In this document: positions 9,840 through 18,847 of the stretch, in pieces
Layout of the letters: every line of letters begins with the position of its first letter
Position numbering within the stretch: position 1 is the first letter of the stretch
NCBI GenBank assembly: GCA_900457075.1
Contig: UGYN01000002.1
Span: forward strand, 1,426,001-1,490,000
From: Serratia quinivorans
GTDB taxonomy: Bacteria; Pseudomonadota; Gammaproteobacteria; Enterobacterales; Enterobacteriaceae
Length of the DNA stretch: 64,000 nt
Direction: 5' to 3'
Made by a program: the position numbers and the translations under genes
The notes under the pieces: generated by a model
The model's database searches: none
Told to the model about the DNA's origin: nothing
What the model saw: the letters and a program-made list of their open reading frames with translations, nothing else

Positions 9840-11371
9840 AAGCGCTGACTATTCGCCCAGGCCAACTGACACTGGCGCAACTGCGTGAAATTTATCAACA
9901 CCCGGTCACCCTGACTCTGGACGACAACGCCTACGCAGATATCCAGAAAAGCGTTGCCTGCGTTGAACGTATCGTTGAGGAAAACCGTACCACCTACGGC
10001 ATTAACACCGGTTTCGGCCTGCTGGCATCCACCCGCATCGCCCGCGAAGATCTGGAAGACCTGCAGCGTTCTATCGTGCTGTCGCATGCCGCCGGTGTCG
10101 GTGCGCCCACCGACGACAATCTGGTGCGCCTGATTATGGTGCTGAAAATCAATAGCCTGTCGCGCGGCTTCTCCGGCATCCGTCTGGAAGTGATCGAGGC
10201 GCTGATGGCGCTGGTCAACGCCGAAGTCTATCCGCATATCCCGCTGAAAGGCTCCGTAGGCGCCTCCGGCGACCTGGCACCGCTGGCACACATGAGCCTG
10301 GTGCTGCTGGGTGAAGGCAAGGCCCGTTATCAGGGCGAATGGCTGCCTGCCACCGAAGCGCTGGCCAAAGCGGGCCTGAAACCGCTGACGCTGGCGGCCA
10401 AAGAAGGCCTGGCACTGCTGAACGGCACCCAGGTTTCCGCTGCCTTTGCCCTGCGCGGTTTGTTTGACGTGGAAGACCTGTACGCCGCGGCAACGGTCAC
10501 CGGTAGCCTGACGGTGGAAGCCGCTCTGGGCTCACGCAGCCCGTTTGATGCGCGCATTCATGCCGTGCGCGGTCAGCGTGGTCAGATAGACGCCGCCGCC
10601 GCTTACCGCCACCTGCTGGGCGAGCGCAGCGAAGTGTCCGATTCACACCGCAACTGTGAAAAAGTGCAGGATCCGTACTCCCTGCGCTGCCAGCCACAGG
10701 TGATGGGTGCCTGCCTGACGCAAATTCGCCAGGCCGCCGAAGTGCTGGAAATTGAAGCCAACGCGGTGTCCGATAACCCACTGGTCTTTGCTGACCAAGG
10801 CGACGTACTGTCCGGCGGTAACTTCCACGCCGAACCGGTCGCCATGGCCGCCGACAACCTGGCGCTGGCGTTTGCCGAAATCGGTTCACTGTCCGAACGC
10901 CGCATCTCGCTGATGATGGATAAACACATGTCGCAGCTGCCACCTTTCCTGGTGGACAACGGCGGGGTGAACTCCGGCTTTATGATTGCCCAGGTGACCG
11001 CCGCGGCGCTGACCAGCGAAAACAAAGCGCTGGCGCACCCGGCCAGCGTCGACAGCATCCCGACCTCGGCCAACCAGGAAGACCACGTTTCCATGGCACC
11101 GGCCGCCGGTCGTCGCCTGTGGGAAATGGCGGATAACGTTCGCGGCATTCTGGCCGTCGAGTGGCTGGCAGCCTGTCAGGGGCTGGATCTGCGTAAAGGG
11201 CTGAAAACCACCGAAAGCCTGGAGCAGGCCCGCCGCACACTGCGCGAGCAAGTCAGTTACTACGACAAGGATCGTTTCTTCGCTCCCGACATTGAAGCCG
11301 CCAGCCTGCTGTTGGCGGCCGGTCACCTGACCTCGCTAATGCCTGCAGCACTGCTGCCTAGCCAGGCATAA
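9836..11371 (+). CDS. hutH: Histidine ammonia-lyase
   Basis: 511-residue HutH, which deaminates L-histidine to urocanate and ammonia. Catalytic features are intact: TYGINTGFG with the active-site Tyr near residue 53, the MIO-forming Ala-Ser-Gly in [16 protein letters not shown] near residue 143, NGTQVS near 196, [11 protein letters not shown] with catalytic Tyr and Arg near 280, GGNFHAEP near 330, and the C-terminal [11 protein letters not shown]lu. The start overlaps the hutU stop by four bases, so translation is coupled. It is the functional reference against which the MIO-less paralogue downstream can be compared. Confidence 0.97.
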   Translation: MKALTIRPGQLTLAQLREIYQHPVTLTLDDNAYADIQKSVACVERIVEENRTTYGINTGFGLLASTRIAREDLEDLQRSIVLSHAAGVGAPTDDNLVRLIMVLKINSLSRGFSGIRLEVIEALMALVNAEVYPHIPLKGSVGASGDLAPLAHMSLVLLGEGKARYQGEWLPATEALAKAGLKPLTLAAKEGLALLNGTQVSAAFALRGLFDVEDLYAAATVTGSLTVEAALGSRSPFDARIHAVRGQRGQIDAAAAYRHLLGERSEVSDSHRNCEKVQDPYSLRCQPQVMGACLTQIRQAAEVLEIEANAVSDNPLVFADQGDVLSGGNFHAEPVAMAADNLALAFAEIGSLSERRISLMMDKHMSQLPPFLVDNGGVNSGFMIAQVTAAALTSENKALAHPASVDSIPTSANQEDHVSMAPAAGRRLWEMADNVRGILAVEWLAACQGLDLRKGLKTTESLEQARRTLREQVSYYDKDRFFAPDIEAASLLLAAGHLTSLMPAALLPSQA

Positions 11372-11401
11372 ATAAACCCTACCACGCAGTTTGTTCTGTC
11401 C

Positions 11402-11424
11402 CACCGGGCGCTATCCGCCCGGTG
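11402..11424. other. Strong hairpin in the hutH-hutT gap
   Basis: CACCGGGCG / CGCCCGGTG, a 9-bp perfect stem with a 5-base loop and no T run. Located between enzyme and transporter genes of one operon, it is more likely an mRNA-stability or partial read-through element than a full terminator. Confidence 0.5.
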
Positions 11425-11471
11425 CGGATAGCGCGTGCCTGTTCTGCCGTAAAAACTCGACGGGAAGCAAC

Positions 11472-12863
11472 ATGCATAACGAAACACCACAACTCAGACG
11501 CGGATTAAACGCGCGACATATCCGCTTTATGGCACTCGGCTCCGCCATCGGCACCGGGCTGTTCTATGGCTCCGCCGGGGCGATCCAACTGGCCGGTCCT
11601 GCGGTGCTGCTGGCCTATCTGGTGGGCGGCGCAGCGGTCTTTATGGTGATGCGCGCGCTGGGGGAAATGGCGGTGCATCAGCCGGTTTCCGGTTCGTTCG
11701 GCCACTACGCCAGCCATTATCTTGGCCCGCTGGCCGGTTTCCTCACCGGCTGGACCTATACCTTCGAAATGGTGATTGTCGCCCTGGCGGACGTGACCGC
11801 CTTCGGCATTTATATGGGGCTGTGGTTCCCGGACGTCGCCCAATGGGTGTGGGTACTCAGCATTATCATGTTTATCGGTGCGCTCAATCTGTGCAGCGTG
11901 AAAGTGTTCGGCGAAATGGAGTTCTGGCTGTCGCTGATCAAGGTTGCTGCCATTGTGGCGATGATAGTCGGCGGCGGTGCCGTGATGCTGTTTGGTTTTG
12001 GCCAGGCTCAGCACGCCACCGGCATCAGCAATCTGTGGGCGCACGGCGGCTTTATGCCTAACGGCATCGGCGGCGTGATCGCTTCATTGGCGGTGGTGAT
12101 GTTCGCCTTTGGCGGCATTGAAATCATCGGCATTACCGCCAGCGAGGCAAAAGACCCCGCGAAGGTACTGCCGAAGGCGATCAATGCCGTACCGATCCGC
12201 ATTTTGCTGTTTTATGTGCTGACGCTGCTGGTACTGATGGCTATCTATCCGTGGAACAGCATCGGCCAGAACGGCAGCCCCTTTGTTGAGATTTTCAGCA
12301 ATCTGGGCATCAGCTCGGCCGCCAACGTACTTAACGTGGTGGTGATCACCGCCGCCATTTCCGCCATTAACAGCGACATCTTCGGCGCAGGCCGCATGAT
12401 GTACGGCATGGCGCAGGATGGTCAGGCACCGAAAAGCTTCTCCAAACTGACCTCCAATGGCGTGCCCTGGATGACGGTGTTGGTGATGTCGGTCGCCCTG
12501 CTGCTGGGCGTGGTGCTCAATTACCTGATCCCGAAACAGGTATTTATGATCATCGCTTCCATTGCCACCTTCGCCACCGTCTGGGTATGGCTGATGATCC
12601 TGCTATCGCAGATTGCCATGCGCCGTACGCTGACGCCGCAAGAAGTCAGCAAATTGAGTTTCCCGGTGCCGTGGTGGCCGGTCGCACCGGCGCTGGCAAC
12701 GATATTTATGCTGTTCGTTATCGGCCTGCTCGGTTACTTCGAAGACAGCCGCATTGCCCTGTACGTCGGGCTGGTGTGGGTGGCCTTCCTTACCCTGGCT
12801 TACTGGTTGTGGGTACGTAAAAAAGGCGGGGGTTCACCCGTCACGTCCTCACCACAGTATTAA
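11472..12863 (+). CDS. Amino acid permease (ProY-like), probable histidine transporter HutT
   Basis: 463-residue permease of the amino acid-polyamine-organocation family (AAT group), most like enterobacterial ProY. The start at 11472 ([17 protein letters not shown]) has GGAAG upstream; longer in-frame starts lack one. It has about 12 membrane segments, the N-terminal [18 protein letters not shown] motif typical of this group, and [17 protein letters not shown]. Family members import proline, histidine or aromatic amino acids with protons. Its place inside the hut operon argues for histidine (HutT role), an inference. The operon also encodes an ABC importer, giving two uptake routes. Confidence 0.85.
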   Translation: MHNETPQLRRGLNARHIRFMALGSAIGTGLFYGSAGAIQLAGPAVLLAYLVGGAAVFMVMRALGEMAVHQPVSGSFGHYASHYLGPLAGFLTGWTYTFEMVIVALADVTAFGIYMGLWFPDVAQWVWVLSIIMFIGALNLCSVKVFGEMEFWLSLIKVAAIVAMIVGGGAVMLFGFGQAQHATGISNLWAHGGFMPNGIGGVIASLAVVMFAFGGIEIIGITASEAKDPAKVLPKAINAVPIRILLFYVLTLLVLMAIYPWNSIGQNGSPFVEIFSNLGISSAANVLNVVVITAAISAINSDIFGAGRMMYGMAQDGQAPKSFSKLTSNGVPWMTVLVMSVALLLGVVLNYLIPKQVFMIIASIATFATVWVWLMILLSQIAMRRTLTPQEVSKLSFPVPWWPVAPALATIFMLFVIGLLGYFEDSRIALYVGLVWVAFLTLAYWLWVRKKGGGSPVTSSPQY

Positions 12864-12915
12864 TCTCATGAGCCCGCCGTTCCCGGGCTCTTCGTCATTA
12901 AAGTGGAGTATCACT

Positions 12916-13881
12916 ATGCAAACACGACACAAATTATGGATACCGCTGATCGCGCTCGGGCTGATGACAGGCAGCCTGTCCGCGCGCGCAGCAGGCTGGT
13001 GCGAGTCCGGCAAGCCGGTCAAATTCGCCGGACTCAACTGGGAAAGCGGCATGCTGCTGACCGACGTCATGCAATATGTGCTGCAAAAGGGTTACGACTG
13101 TAAAACCGACGCGCTGCCGGGTAACTCCATCACCATGGAGCAGGCAGTCGGCACCAACGACATTCAGGTGTTCGCCGAAGAGTGGATTGGCCGCAGCGAA
13201 GTCTGGAACAAGGCAGAGAAAGCCGGCAAAGCGGTCAGCGTCGGTGCGCCGATTGTCGGCGCGGTTGAAGGCTGGTACGTGCCGCGCTATGTGATTGAAG
13301 GCGATGCCAAACGCAAGTTGAAACCGCTGACGCCGGATCTGAAAAGCATCCCCGATTTGGCCAAATATGTGCAGGTATTTCGCGATCAGGAAGAACCGGA
13401 CAAAGGCCGTTTTTACAACTGCCCGGCCGGCTGGACCTGCGAACTGGATAACACCGCGATCCTCAAAAAATTCAAGCTGGATGACAAGTTCACCAACTTC
13501 CGCCCTGGTACCGGCCCGGCACTGGATACCGCGATCCTCTCCAGCTACCGTCGCGGCGAACCTATCCTGTTCTACTACTGGTCACCGACCCCAATCATGG
13601 GTCAGCTCGATCTGGTGAAACTGGAAGAACCGGGCGTGGACAAGAACATCCATATCAAGGTCGGTATTTCCAGCGTGTTTAACCAGCAGGCGCCTGAACT
13701 GGTGCAGGTGTTGTCAAAAGTGAATCTGCCGCTTGATCTGATTAACCAGAATCTGGCGCGCATGAGCAAGGAACGCATCAGCTCAGAGAAGCTGGCGCTG
13801 GAGTTCTTCAAGCAGCACCCGGAAATCTGGAAACAGTGGGTCAGCGAAGACGCAGCGAAAAAAATTCAGGCCTCCTTGTAA
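12916..13881 (+). CDS. ABC importer substrate-binding protein (HutX/OpuAC-like)
   Basis: 321-residue periplasmic binding protein with a signal peptide (LWIPLIALGLMTGSLSARAAG, cleavage near residue 27). It belongs to the glycine-betaine/proline/histidine (OpuAC/ProX) class: AGLNWESG near the start, and CPAGWTCELDN near residue 175. Start at 12916 with GTGGAG upstream. Sinorhizobium HutXWV is a precedent for a histidine importer of this class in a hut cluster, so histidine is the likely ligand, with proline or betaine possible. Forms one transporter with the next two genes. Confidence 0.83.
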   Translation: MQTRHKLWIPLIALGLMTGSLSARAAGWCESGKPVKFAGLNWESGMLLTDVMQYVLQKGYDCKTDALPGNSITMEQAVGTNDIQVFAEEWIGRSEVWNKAEKAGKAVSVGAPIVGAVEGWYVPRYVIEGDAKRKLKPLTPDLKSIPDLAKYVQVFRDQEEPDKGRFYNCPAGWTCELDNTAILKKFKLDDKFTNFRPGTGPALDTAILSSYRRGEPILFYYWSPTPIMGQLDLVKLEEPGVDKNIHIKVGISSVFNQQAPELVQVLSKVNLPLDLINQNLARMSKERISSEKLALEFFKQHPEIWKQWVSEDAAKKIQASL

Positions 13882-13949
13882 TCGCTTTGGCATTCAGTAA
13901 ACACCAACCCGGAGCCTGTGCGCTTCGGGCCTGACAGGGGTAAATACTT

Positions 13950-14795
13950 ATGTTTCCAGATCGTTTTACTTTCTCCATCGCCGATTGGATCAATCGCTGG
14001 GTCGATGTGCTGGTCACCAACTATGGCGATATGTTTCGCAAGATCTCCGACACCTTGCTGTGGGCGGTGATCCACCTCGAAAGCCTGCTGCGCGCCACCC
14101 CATGGTGGGTGATGCTGGCCGTGGTCGGGCTACTGGCCTGGCACGCCACCCGCCGTTGGCTGCCGACGGTGGTGATCGTCGGCCTGTTGCTGCTGGTCGG
14201 TACCGCAGGGATGTGGGACAAATTGATGCAAACCCTGGCGCTGGTGCTGGTCGCCACGCTGCTGGCGGTAATTATCGGCATTCCGCAAGGCATATTGGCG
14301 GCGCGTAGCGATCGCGTACGGGCCGTAATGATGCCGCTGATGGACGTGATGCAAACCATGCCGAGCTTCGTCTACCTGATCCCGGTGTTGATGCTGTTCG
14401 GGCTGGGCAAGGTGCCGGCAATTCTGGCGACGGTGATCTACGCCACGCCACCGCTGATCCGCCTGACCGATTTGGGTATCCGCCAGGTGGACAAAGAAGT
14501 GATGGAATCCGTCACTGCCTTTGGCGCCAACCGCTGGCAGAAACTGTTCGGCGTGCAGTTGCCGCTGGCGCTGCCAAGCATTATGGCCGGTATCAACCAG
14601 ACCACCATGATGTCGCTGTCAATGGTGGTTGTGGCCTCGATGATCGGTGCACGCGGGCTGGGCGAAGACGTGCTGGTGGGCATTCAGACACTGAACGTCG
14701 GTCTGGGCCTGGAGGCAGGTCTGGCGATCGTTATTCTCGCCGTAGTCATTGACCGTATCACCCAGGCTTATGGCCGCACCGCCATTGCGAGGTAA
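13950..14795 (+). CDS. ABC importer permease (HutW/ProW-like)
   Basis: 281-residue inner-membrane permease of the quaternary-amine uptake type. A hydrophilic N-terminus (FTFSIADWINRWVDVLV) precedes about six to seven membrane segments; the EAA-type cytoplasmic loop for the ATPase is at SVTAFGANRWQKLFGVQLPLA near residue 190. An AGGGG ribosome-binding site precedes the ATG. It lies between the binding protein and the ATPase (five bases from the latter), so the three form a complete importer. Confidence 0.85.
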   Translation: MFPDRFTFSIADWINRWVDVLVTNYGDMFRKISDTLLWAVIHLESLLRATPWWVMLAVVGLLAWHATRRWLPTVVIVGLLLLVGTAGMWDKLMQTLALVLVATLLAVIIGIPQGILAARSDRVRAVMMPLMDVMQTMPSFVYLIPVLMLFGLGKVPAILATVIYATPPLIRLTDLGIRQVDKEVMESVTAFGANRWQKLFGVQLPLALPSIMAGINQTTMMSLSMVVVASMIGARGLGEDVLVGIQTLNVGLGLEAGLAIVILAVVIDRITQAYGRTAIAR

Positions 14796-14800
14796 CCCCG

Positions 14801-15658
14801 ATGAACAAAATCGAAATCAAGAACGTCTACAAGATCTTCGGCCACAAAACGACGGCGGCGCTGGCAATGAGCCAGCAGGGTAAAACCAAGCAGGAAGTGC
14901 AGGCCGCGACGGACTGCGTGATCGGCGTGCACGATCTGTCGATGTCGATCGAAGCCGGTGAGATCTTTGTGATCATGGGCCTGTCCGGATCGGGGAAATC
15001 CACCCTGGTGCGCCACTTCAACCGGCTTATCGATCCCACCAGCGGCCAGATCCTGGTGGATGGCGAAGATATCCTGCGCTACGACGAAAAGCAGCTTGAG
15101 CACTTCCGCCGTCACAAGATCAGCATGGTGTTCCAGAGCTTTGGCCTGCTGCCGCACAAGACGGTGCTGGACAACGTGGCCTACGGATTGAAAGTACGCG
15201 GTGAAACAAAAGAAGTGTATCAGGAGCGCGCACTGCATTGGATCAACACCGTCGGGCTAAAGGGCTATGAAAAATCCTACCCGCATCAACTCTCCGGCGG
15301 CATGCGTCAACGCGTCGGGCTGGCGCGTGCGCTGGCCACCGATACCGATATCATTTTGCTGGACGAAGCGTTCAGCGCGCTCGATCCGTTGATCCGCGCC
15401 GAAATGCAGGATCAACTGCTGGCGCTGCAAAAAGAGCTGCACAAGACGCTGGTGTTTATCACCCACGATCTGGACGAGGCCGTGCGCATCGGTAACCGGA
15501 TCGCGATCCTCAAAGACGGCAAACTGATCCAGGTCGGCACGCCGCAGGAGATCCTTAACAACCCGGCCGATGAGTATGTTAACCGCTTCGTGCAACGCCG
15601 TCTGGCGCTGGATGAGAACGTACAGAAACCGCGCCCGATGATCGCGGCCCGTGCCTGA
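14801..15658 (+). CDS. ABC importer ATPase (HutV/ProV-like)
   Basis: 285-residue ATPase powering the importer. Walker A is GLSGSGKST near residue 60, the Q-loop is SMVFQSFGLLPHKTV, the signature is LSGGMRQRVGLARA near residue 163, and Walker B is DIILLDEAFSALDP. It is shorter than ProV (about 400) because it lacks the C-terminal CBS pair that senses ionic strength in osmoregulatory homologues; this agrees with a catabolic rather than an osmoprotective role. A dedicated N-terminal stretch (EIKNVYKIFGHKTTAAL) matches the HutV subgroup. Confidence 0.87.
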   Translation: MNKIEIKNVYKIFGHKTTAALAMSQQGKTKQEVQAATDCVIGVHDLSMSIEAGEIFVIMGLSGSGKSTLVRHFNRLIDPTSGQILVDGEDILRYDEKQLEHFRRHKISMVFQSFGLLPHKTVLDNVAYGLKVRGETKEVYQERALHWINTVGLKGYEKSYPHQLSGGMRQRVGLARALATDTDIILLDEAFSALDPLIRAEMQDQLLALQKELHKTLVFITHDLDEAVRIGNRIAILKDGKLIQVGTPQEILNNPADEYVNRFVQRRLALDENVQKPRPMIAARA

Positions 15659-15668
15659 GGAGAGCAAT

Positions 15669-17192
15669 ATGCACTACCCTATTTCGGTCACCCTCGACAA
15701 CCTGCCGTTACGCTGGCAAGACGTGGTGGCGGTAGCCAGGTATCAGGCACCGCTCAACCTGTCTGACGCTGCCTGGGCGCGTATCGACAATGCGCAGGCC
15801 ATCGTTCAGAAAATTGTCGCCAGTGAACAACGTGCCTATGGCGTCAATACCGGCCTGGGGGCGCTTTGCAATCAGGCACTGCACGGCGAACAGCTGGCGC
15901 AACTGTCCCGCAACACGCTGATGAGTCACGCCTGCGGCGTAGGGGAACCGCTGAGCGATGAGCAGACCCGCGCCATTATCTGCTGCGCCATCGTCAACTA
16001 TTGCCAGGGTAAGTCCGGCATTCAACGCCCGGTCGTAGAAGCGCTGCTGGCACTGCTTAACCGGGGGATAACCCCGCGGGTGCCGTCGCAAGGGTCGGTC
16101 GGCTATCTGACCCATATGGCACACGTCGGCGTCGCGCTGCTCGGTCTGGGCGAAGTCAGCTACCGTGGCCAACTCGTCTCCGCAGCCCAGGCTTTGGCGG
16201 AGGAAGGCATTGTGCCGCCACAGTTGGGCGCCAAAGATGGTCTGTGCCTGGTCAACGGCACGCCGTGCATGACGGGATTGAGCTGCCTGGCGCTGGCCGA
16301 TGCCTGGCGGTTGGCCCGCTGGGCGGACGTGCTCGCGGCGATGAGCTTTGAAGCGCTGGGTGGACAGATCGCCGCCTTCGACAGCGAAATCCTGGCACTG
16401 AAACCGCACCCGGGTATGCAACGGGTTGGCAGTAATTTGCGGATGTTATTGAACGGCAGCGAGATGATTGCCGCCAGCAAGGGCATTCGTACCCAGGATG
16501 CGCTGAGCATCCGTTCAATCCCGCAGGTGCACGGTGCCTGCCGCGATCAAATTGCTCATGCAGAACGGCAGATTGAAATCGAGCTGAACGGCAATAGCGA
16601 TAATCCCCTGCTGCTCGGTACGCCAGACAACTATAGAGTGATGTCACAGGCCAACCCACACGGCGAGTCTGTGGCCATGGCCGCCGATCTGCTGGCGATT
16701 GCCATCGCCGAACTGGGTGGTATCGCAGAACGGCGCATTGATCGGCTGATTAACCCACTGGTCAGTGGCTTACCGGCATTTCTGGTCAGCGAGCCCGGGG
16801 TGAACTCAGGCATGATGATCGCTCAATACGTGGCGGCATCGCTGTGTGCGGAGAACCGCCAACTGGCACAGCCTTGCGTGGTGGATAATTATGTGACCTC
16901 GGCGCTGCAGGAAGATCACCTCAGCCTGGGCACCGGGGCGGCGCTAAGGCTGCATAAGGCGCTGGCCAACGTTAACCAGATCCTGGCGATTGAATACCTG
17001 CTGGCGGCACAGGCCTTTGAGTTCCTGCAGCAGCACCGTTTCGGTGACGGCACCCAACGTGCCTGGCAACGGCTGCGGCAAACAGTGGCCCCTTATCATC
17101 AGGACCGCTGGCTGGCACCGGATATCGCCAGCAGCGCCGCACTGTTACAGGATGAACAGGCGCTGGCGGAGATCGCCCCGACGCTGCTGTAA
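15669..17192 (+). CDS. HutH paralogue lacking the MIO tripeptide
   Basis: 507-residue aromatic amino acid lyase-family protein, last gene of the hut operon, starting at an ATG with GAGGAG ten bases upstream, just after the ATPase stop. It aligns over its full length with HutH (YGVNTGLGAL, DGLCLVNGTPC, SDNPLL, TSALQEDHLSL), but the segment that builds the MIO cofactor is changed: HutH reads [16 protein letters not shown] and this protein reads GSVGYLTHMAHVG, three residues shorter and without Ala-Ser-Gly. The catalytic Tyr of QDPYSLR is Leu (QDALSIR) and GGNFHAE is QANPHGE. It cannot make MIO as known, so classic deamination is unlikely. The frame is intact and codon use normal, so it looks selected rather than decayed. 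Confidence 0.85.
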   Translation: MHYPISVTLDNLPLRWQDVVAVARYQAPLNLSDAAWARIDNAQAIVQKIVASEQRAYGVNTGLGALCNQALHGEQLAQLSRNTLMSHACGVGEPLSDEQTRAIICCAIVNYCQGKSGIQRPVVEALLALLNRGITPRVPSQGSVGYLTHMAHVGVALLGLGEVSYRGQLVSAAQALAEEGIVPPQLGAKDGLCLVNGTPCMTGLSCLALADAWRLARWADVLAAMSFEALGGQIAAFDSEILALKPHPGMQRVGSNLRMLLNGSEMIAASKGIRTQDALSIRSIPQVHGACRDQIAHAERQIEIELNGNSDNPLLLGTPDNYRVMSQANPHGESVAMAADLLAIAIAELGGIAERRIDRLINPLVSGLPAFLVSEPGVNSGMMIAQYVAASLCAENRQLAQPCVVDNYVTSALQEDHLSLGTGAALRLHKALANVNQILAIEYLLAAQAFEFLQQHRFGDGTQRAWQRLRQTVAPYHQDRWLAPDIASSAALLQDEQALAEIAPTLL

Positions 17193-17197
17193 TCCCC

Positions 17198-17220
17198 GCC
17201 CCCGCCTTCTGGGCGGGGGC
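17198..17220. terminator. Shared hairpin between convergent hutH2 and megL
   Basis: GCCCCCGCC / GGCGGGGGC, a 9-bp stem with a 5-base loop, in the 35-base gap between convergent genes. Very stable but without T runs, so its terminator strength is uncertain. Confidence 0.6.
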
Positions 17221-17227
17221 ATCGTGC

Positions 17228-18418
17228 TTAGCGCTGGGCCAACGCCTGACGGATATCCGCCTGCAGATCGTCAGGATCTTCGAGTCCGGCAGACAGCCGC
17301 ACCAAACCATCGCTGATATGGTGTCGCTGCCGCTCCTCGGCGCTGTAGGCCGAGTGAGTCATACTGGCGGGATGCTGGGCCAGAGACTCGCAATCCCCCA
17401 GGCTGACCGCACGCAAGATTAGGTTCAACCCATTGAGGAAGCGGATCCCCGCCGCCATGCCGCCTTTCAATTCAAAGGCCAGCATGCCGCCCGGTCGCGC
17501 CATTTGCCGCTGCGCCAATGCATACTGCGGGAAATCCTCCAGACCGGGATAATAAACCCGTTCCACCGCCGAATGCTGCGCCAGCATTTCCGCCAGGCGT
17601 TGAGCGTTGTCGCAGTGGCGTTCCATACGCAACGGCAAGGTTTTCAGCCCACGCAGCAACAGTGCGGCATCCTGCGCCGACAGCACCGCCCCGTTCATGT
17701 CTTTCAGCCCGACCAAACGAATGTCCTGCGCCAGATCCTGACGCGTCACCGCCAGACCGGCCAGTAAATCACCGTGTCCACCGATGTATTTGGTGGCGGA
17801 ATGCACCACAATGTCCGCCCCCAACTCCAGCGGCCGTTGCAGATACGGCGTGCAATAGGTGTTATCCACCAACAGCAGCGCCCCCTGACGGTGGGCAATC
17901 TCGGCCACTGCGGCAATATCGACCAGGCGCATATTCGGGTTAGCCGGCGTTTCGCAATACACCAGCCGGGTACGCGGGCCTATCGCCGCCGCCAACCGCT
18001 CCGGCCGGGTCAGGTCAACGTGGGTGATTTTCACGCCGTAGCGCGCCAGCCCATGATGAAAATAGCTGAAGGTGCAGCCATAAATGGTTTCATCGACGAT
18101 CAGCTCATCCCCTGGACTGAGTAGCGTCCAGCAGCAGGCGGTAATCGCGCCCATGCCGGAGGCAAAGGCCACCGCCGCCTCCCCGCCCTCCAGATCGGCA
18201 ATTCGCTGTTCCAGCAGGTTGACCGTCGGATTGGCAATACGCGAATAAAAATAGCCTGGCTCAGTGCCGTCAAAACAGGCACCACCGTATTCCGCCGTCG
18301 GGAAGGTAAAGGTCGAACTCATAAACACCGGTGGGCAGAGCGCTCCCAGATATTGCTGGGGATCGTAGCCATGGTGGATCGCACGTGTGGCAAAACCGTG
18401 CCTAAATGTGACAGACAT
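17228..18418 (-). CDS. megL: Methionine gamma-lyase
   Basis: 396-residue PLP enzyme of the Cys/Met metabolism family. Diagnostic residues point to methionine gamma-lyase: [11 protein letters not shown] carries the Tyr and the Cys (Cys116 of the P. putida enzyme) that set it apart from cystathionine lyases and synthases. The PLP-lysine motif [11 protein letters not shown] is near residue 208 and YSRIANPT near residue 59. The reaction converts methionine to methanethiol, 2-oxobutyrate and ammonia; such enzymes also release H2S from cysteine or homocysteine. It follows the SQR-like and DUF1641 genes on the same strand (46-base gap), with GGAAAGGAG before the ATG. The sulfide-oxidising neighbour suggests control of volatile sulfur products. 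Confidence 0.88.
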   Translation of the reverse strand: MSVTFRHGFATRAIHHGYDPQQYLGALCPPVFMSSTFTFPTAEYGGACFDGTEPGYFYSRIANPTVNLLEQRIADLEGGEAAVAFASGMGAITACCWTLLSPGDELIVDETIYGCTFSYFHHGLARYGVKITHVDLTRPERLAAAIGPRTRLVYCETPANPNMRLVDIAAVAEIAHRQGALLLVDNTYCTPYLQRPLELGADIVVHSATKYIGGHGDLLAGLAVTRQDLAQDIRLVGLKDMNGAVLSAQDAALLLRGLKTLPLRMERHCDNAQRLAEMLAQHSAVERVYYPGLEDFPQYALAQRQMARPGGMLAFELKGGMAAGIRFLNGLNLILRAVSLGDCESLAQHPASMTHSAYSAEERQRHHISDGLVRLSAGLEDPDDLQADIRQALAQR

Positions 18419-18464
18419 GACAACTCCTTTCCTGAGTGAGTGAAAGCAATTCCAATGATTTCGC

Positions 18465-18837
18465 TTAAACGTCCGGCGGTAACGCGCTGCTGCGTACCCG
18501 CTGGCCGATGATCTGCAGGGTGCGAAGTACCAGCATCAGACCCAGTAAGGTATCCGGCTGACGTAACAGGGCAAACAGCGAGCGAAAATTAGCGGACGAC
18601 GGATCTGACTGCAGCTCGGTATGCGCCATCTTCAACGCCATTCCCCCCTTCCCAGCCTGCCGCCACCAGGCCTTCAAACACGCCGGCCAACTTTTCCACA
18701 AGTGCGTTATCGGCGATATCCACCAGGTCCGACAGCAGTGACAATAAATCGACCACGTTATCGAGCCGCCCACCGGCCAGCAGTGGCTGCAGCTTGTCCA
18801 GCAAGGGTGCCAGGGATGCTTGTTCAGATGCGTTCAT
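18465..18837 (-). pseudogene. DUF1641 protein, frameshifted at a G6 tract
   Basis: The N-terminal half (from ATG at 18837 with GGAGGGC before it; DKLQPLLAGGRLDNVVDLLSLL) and the C-terminal half (MALKMAHTELQSD ... LLRQPDTLLGLMLVLRTLQIIG) lie in different frames. Removing one G from the six-G run (C at 18643-18648 on the plus strand) joins them into one 123-residue DUF1641 protein (GWEGG-MALKM). Proteins of this family usually lie beside FAD oxidoreductases or formate dehydrogenases, as here. As sequenced the product is 82 residues and loses the conserved C-terminal half. The cause could be a real mutation, slippage at the run, or a sequencing error. Confidence 0.8.
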
Positions 18838-18847
18838 AAGCCCTCCG

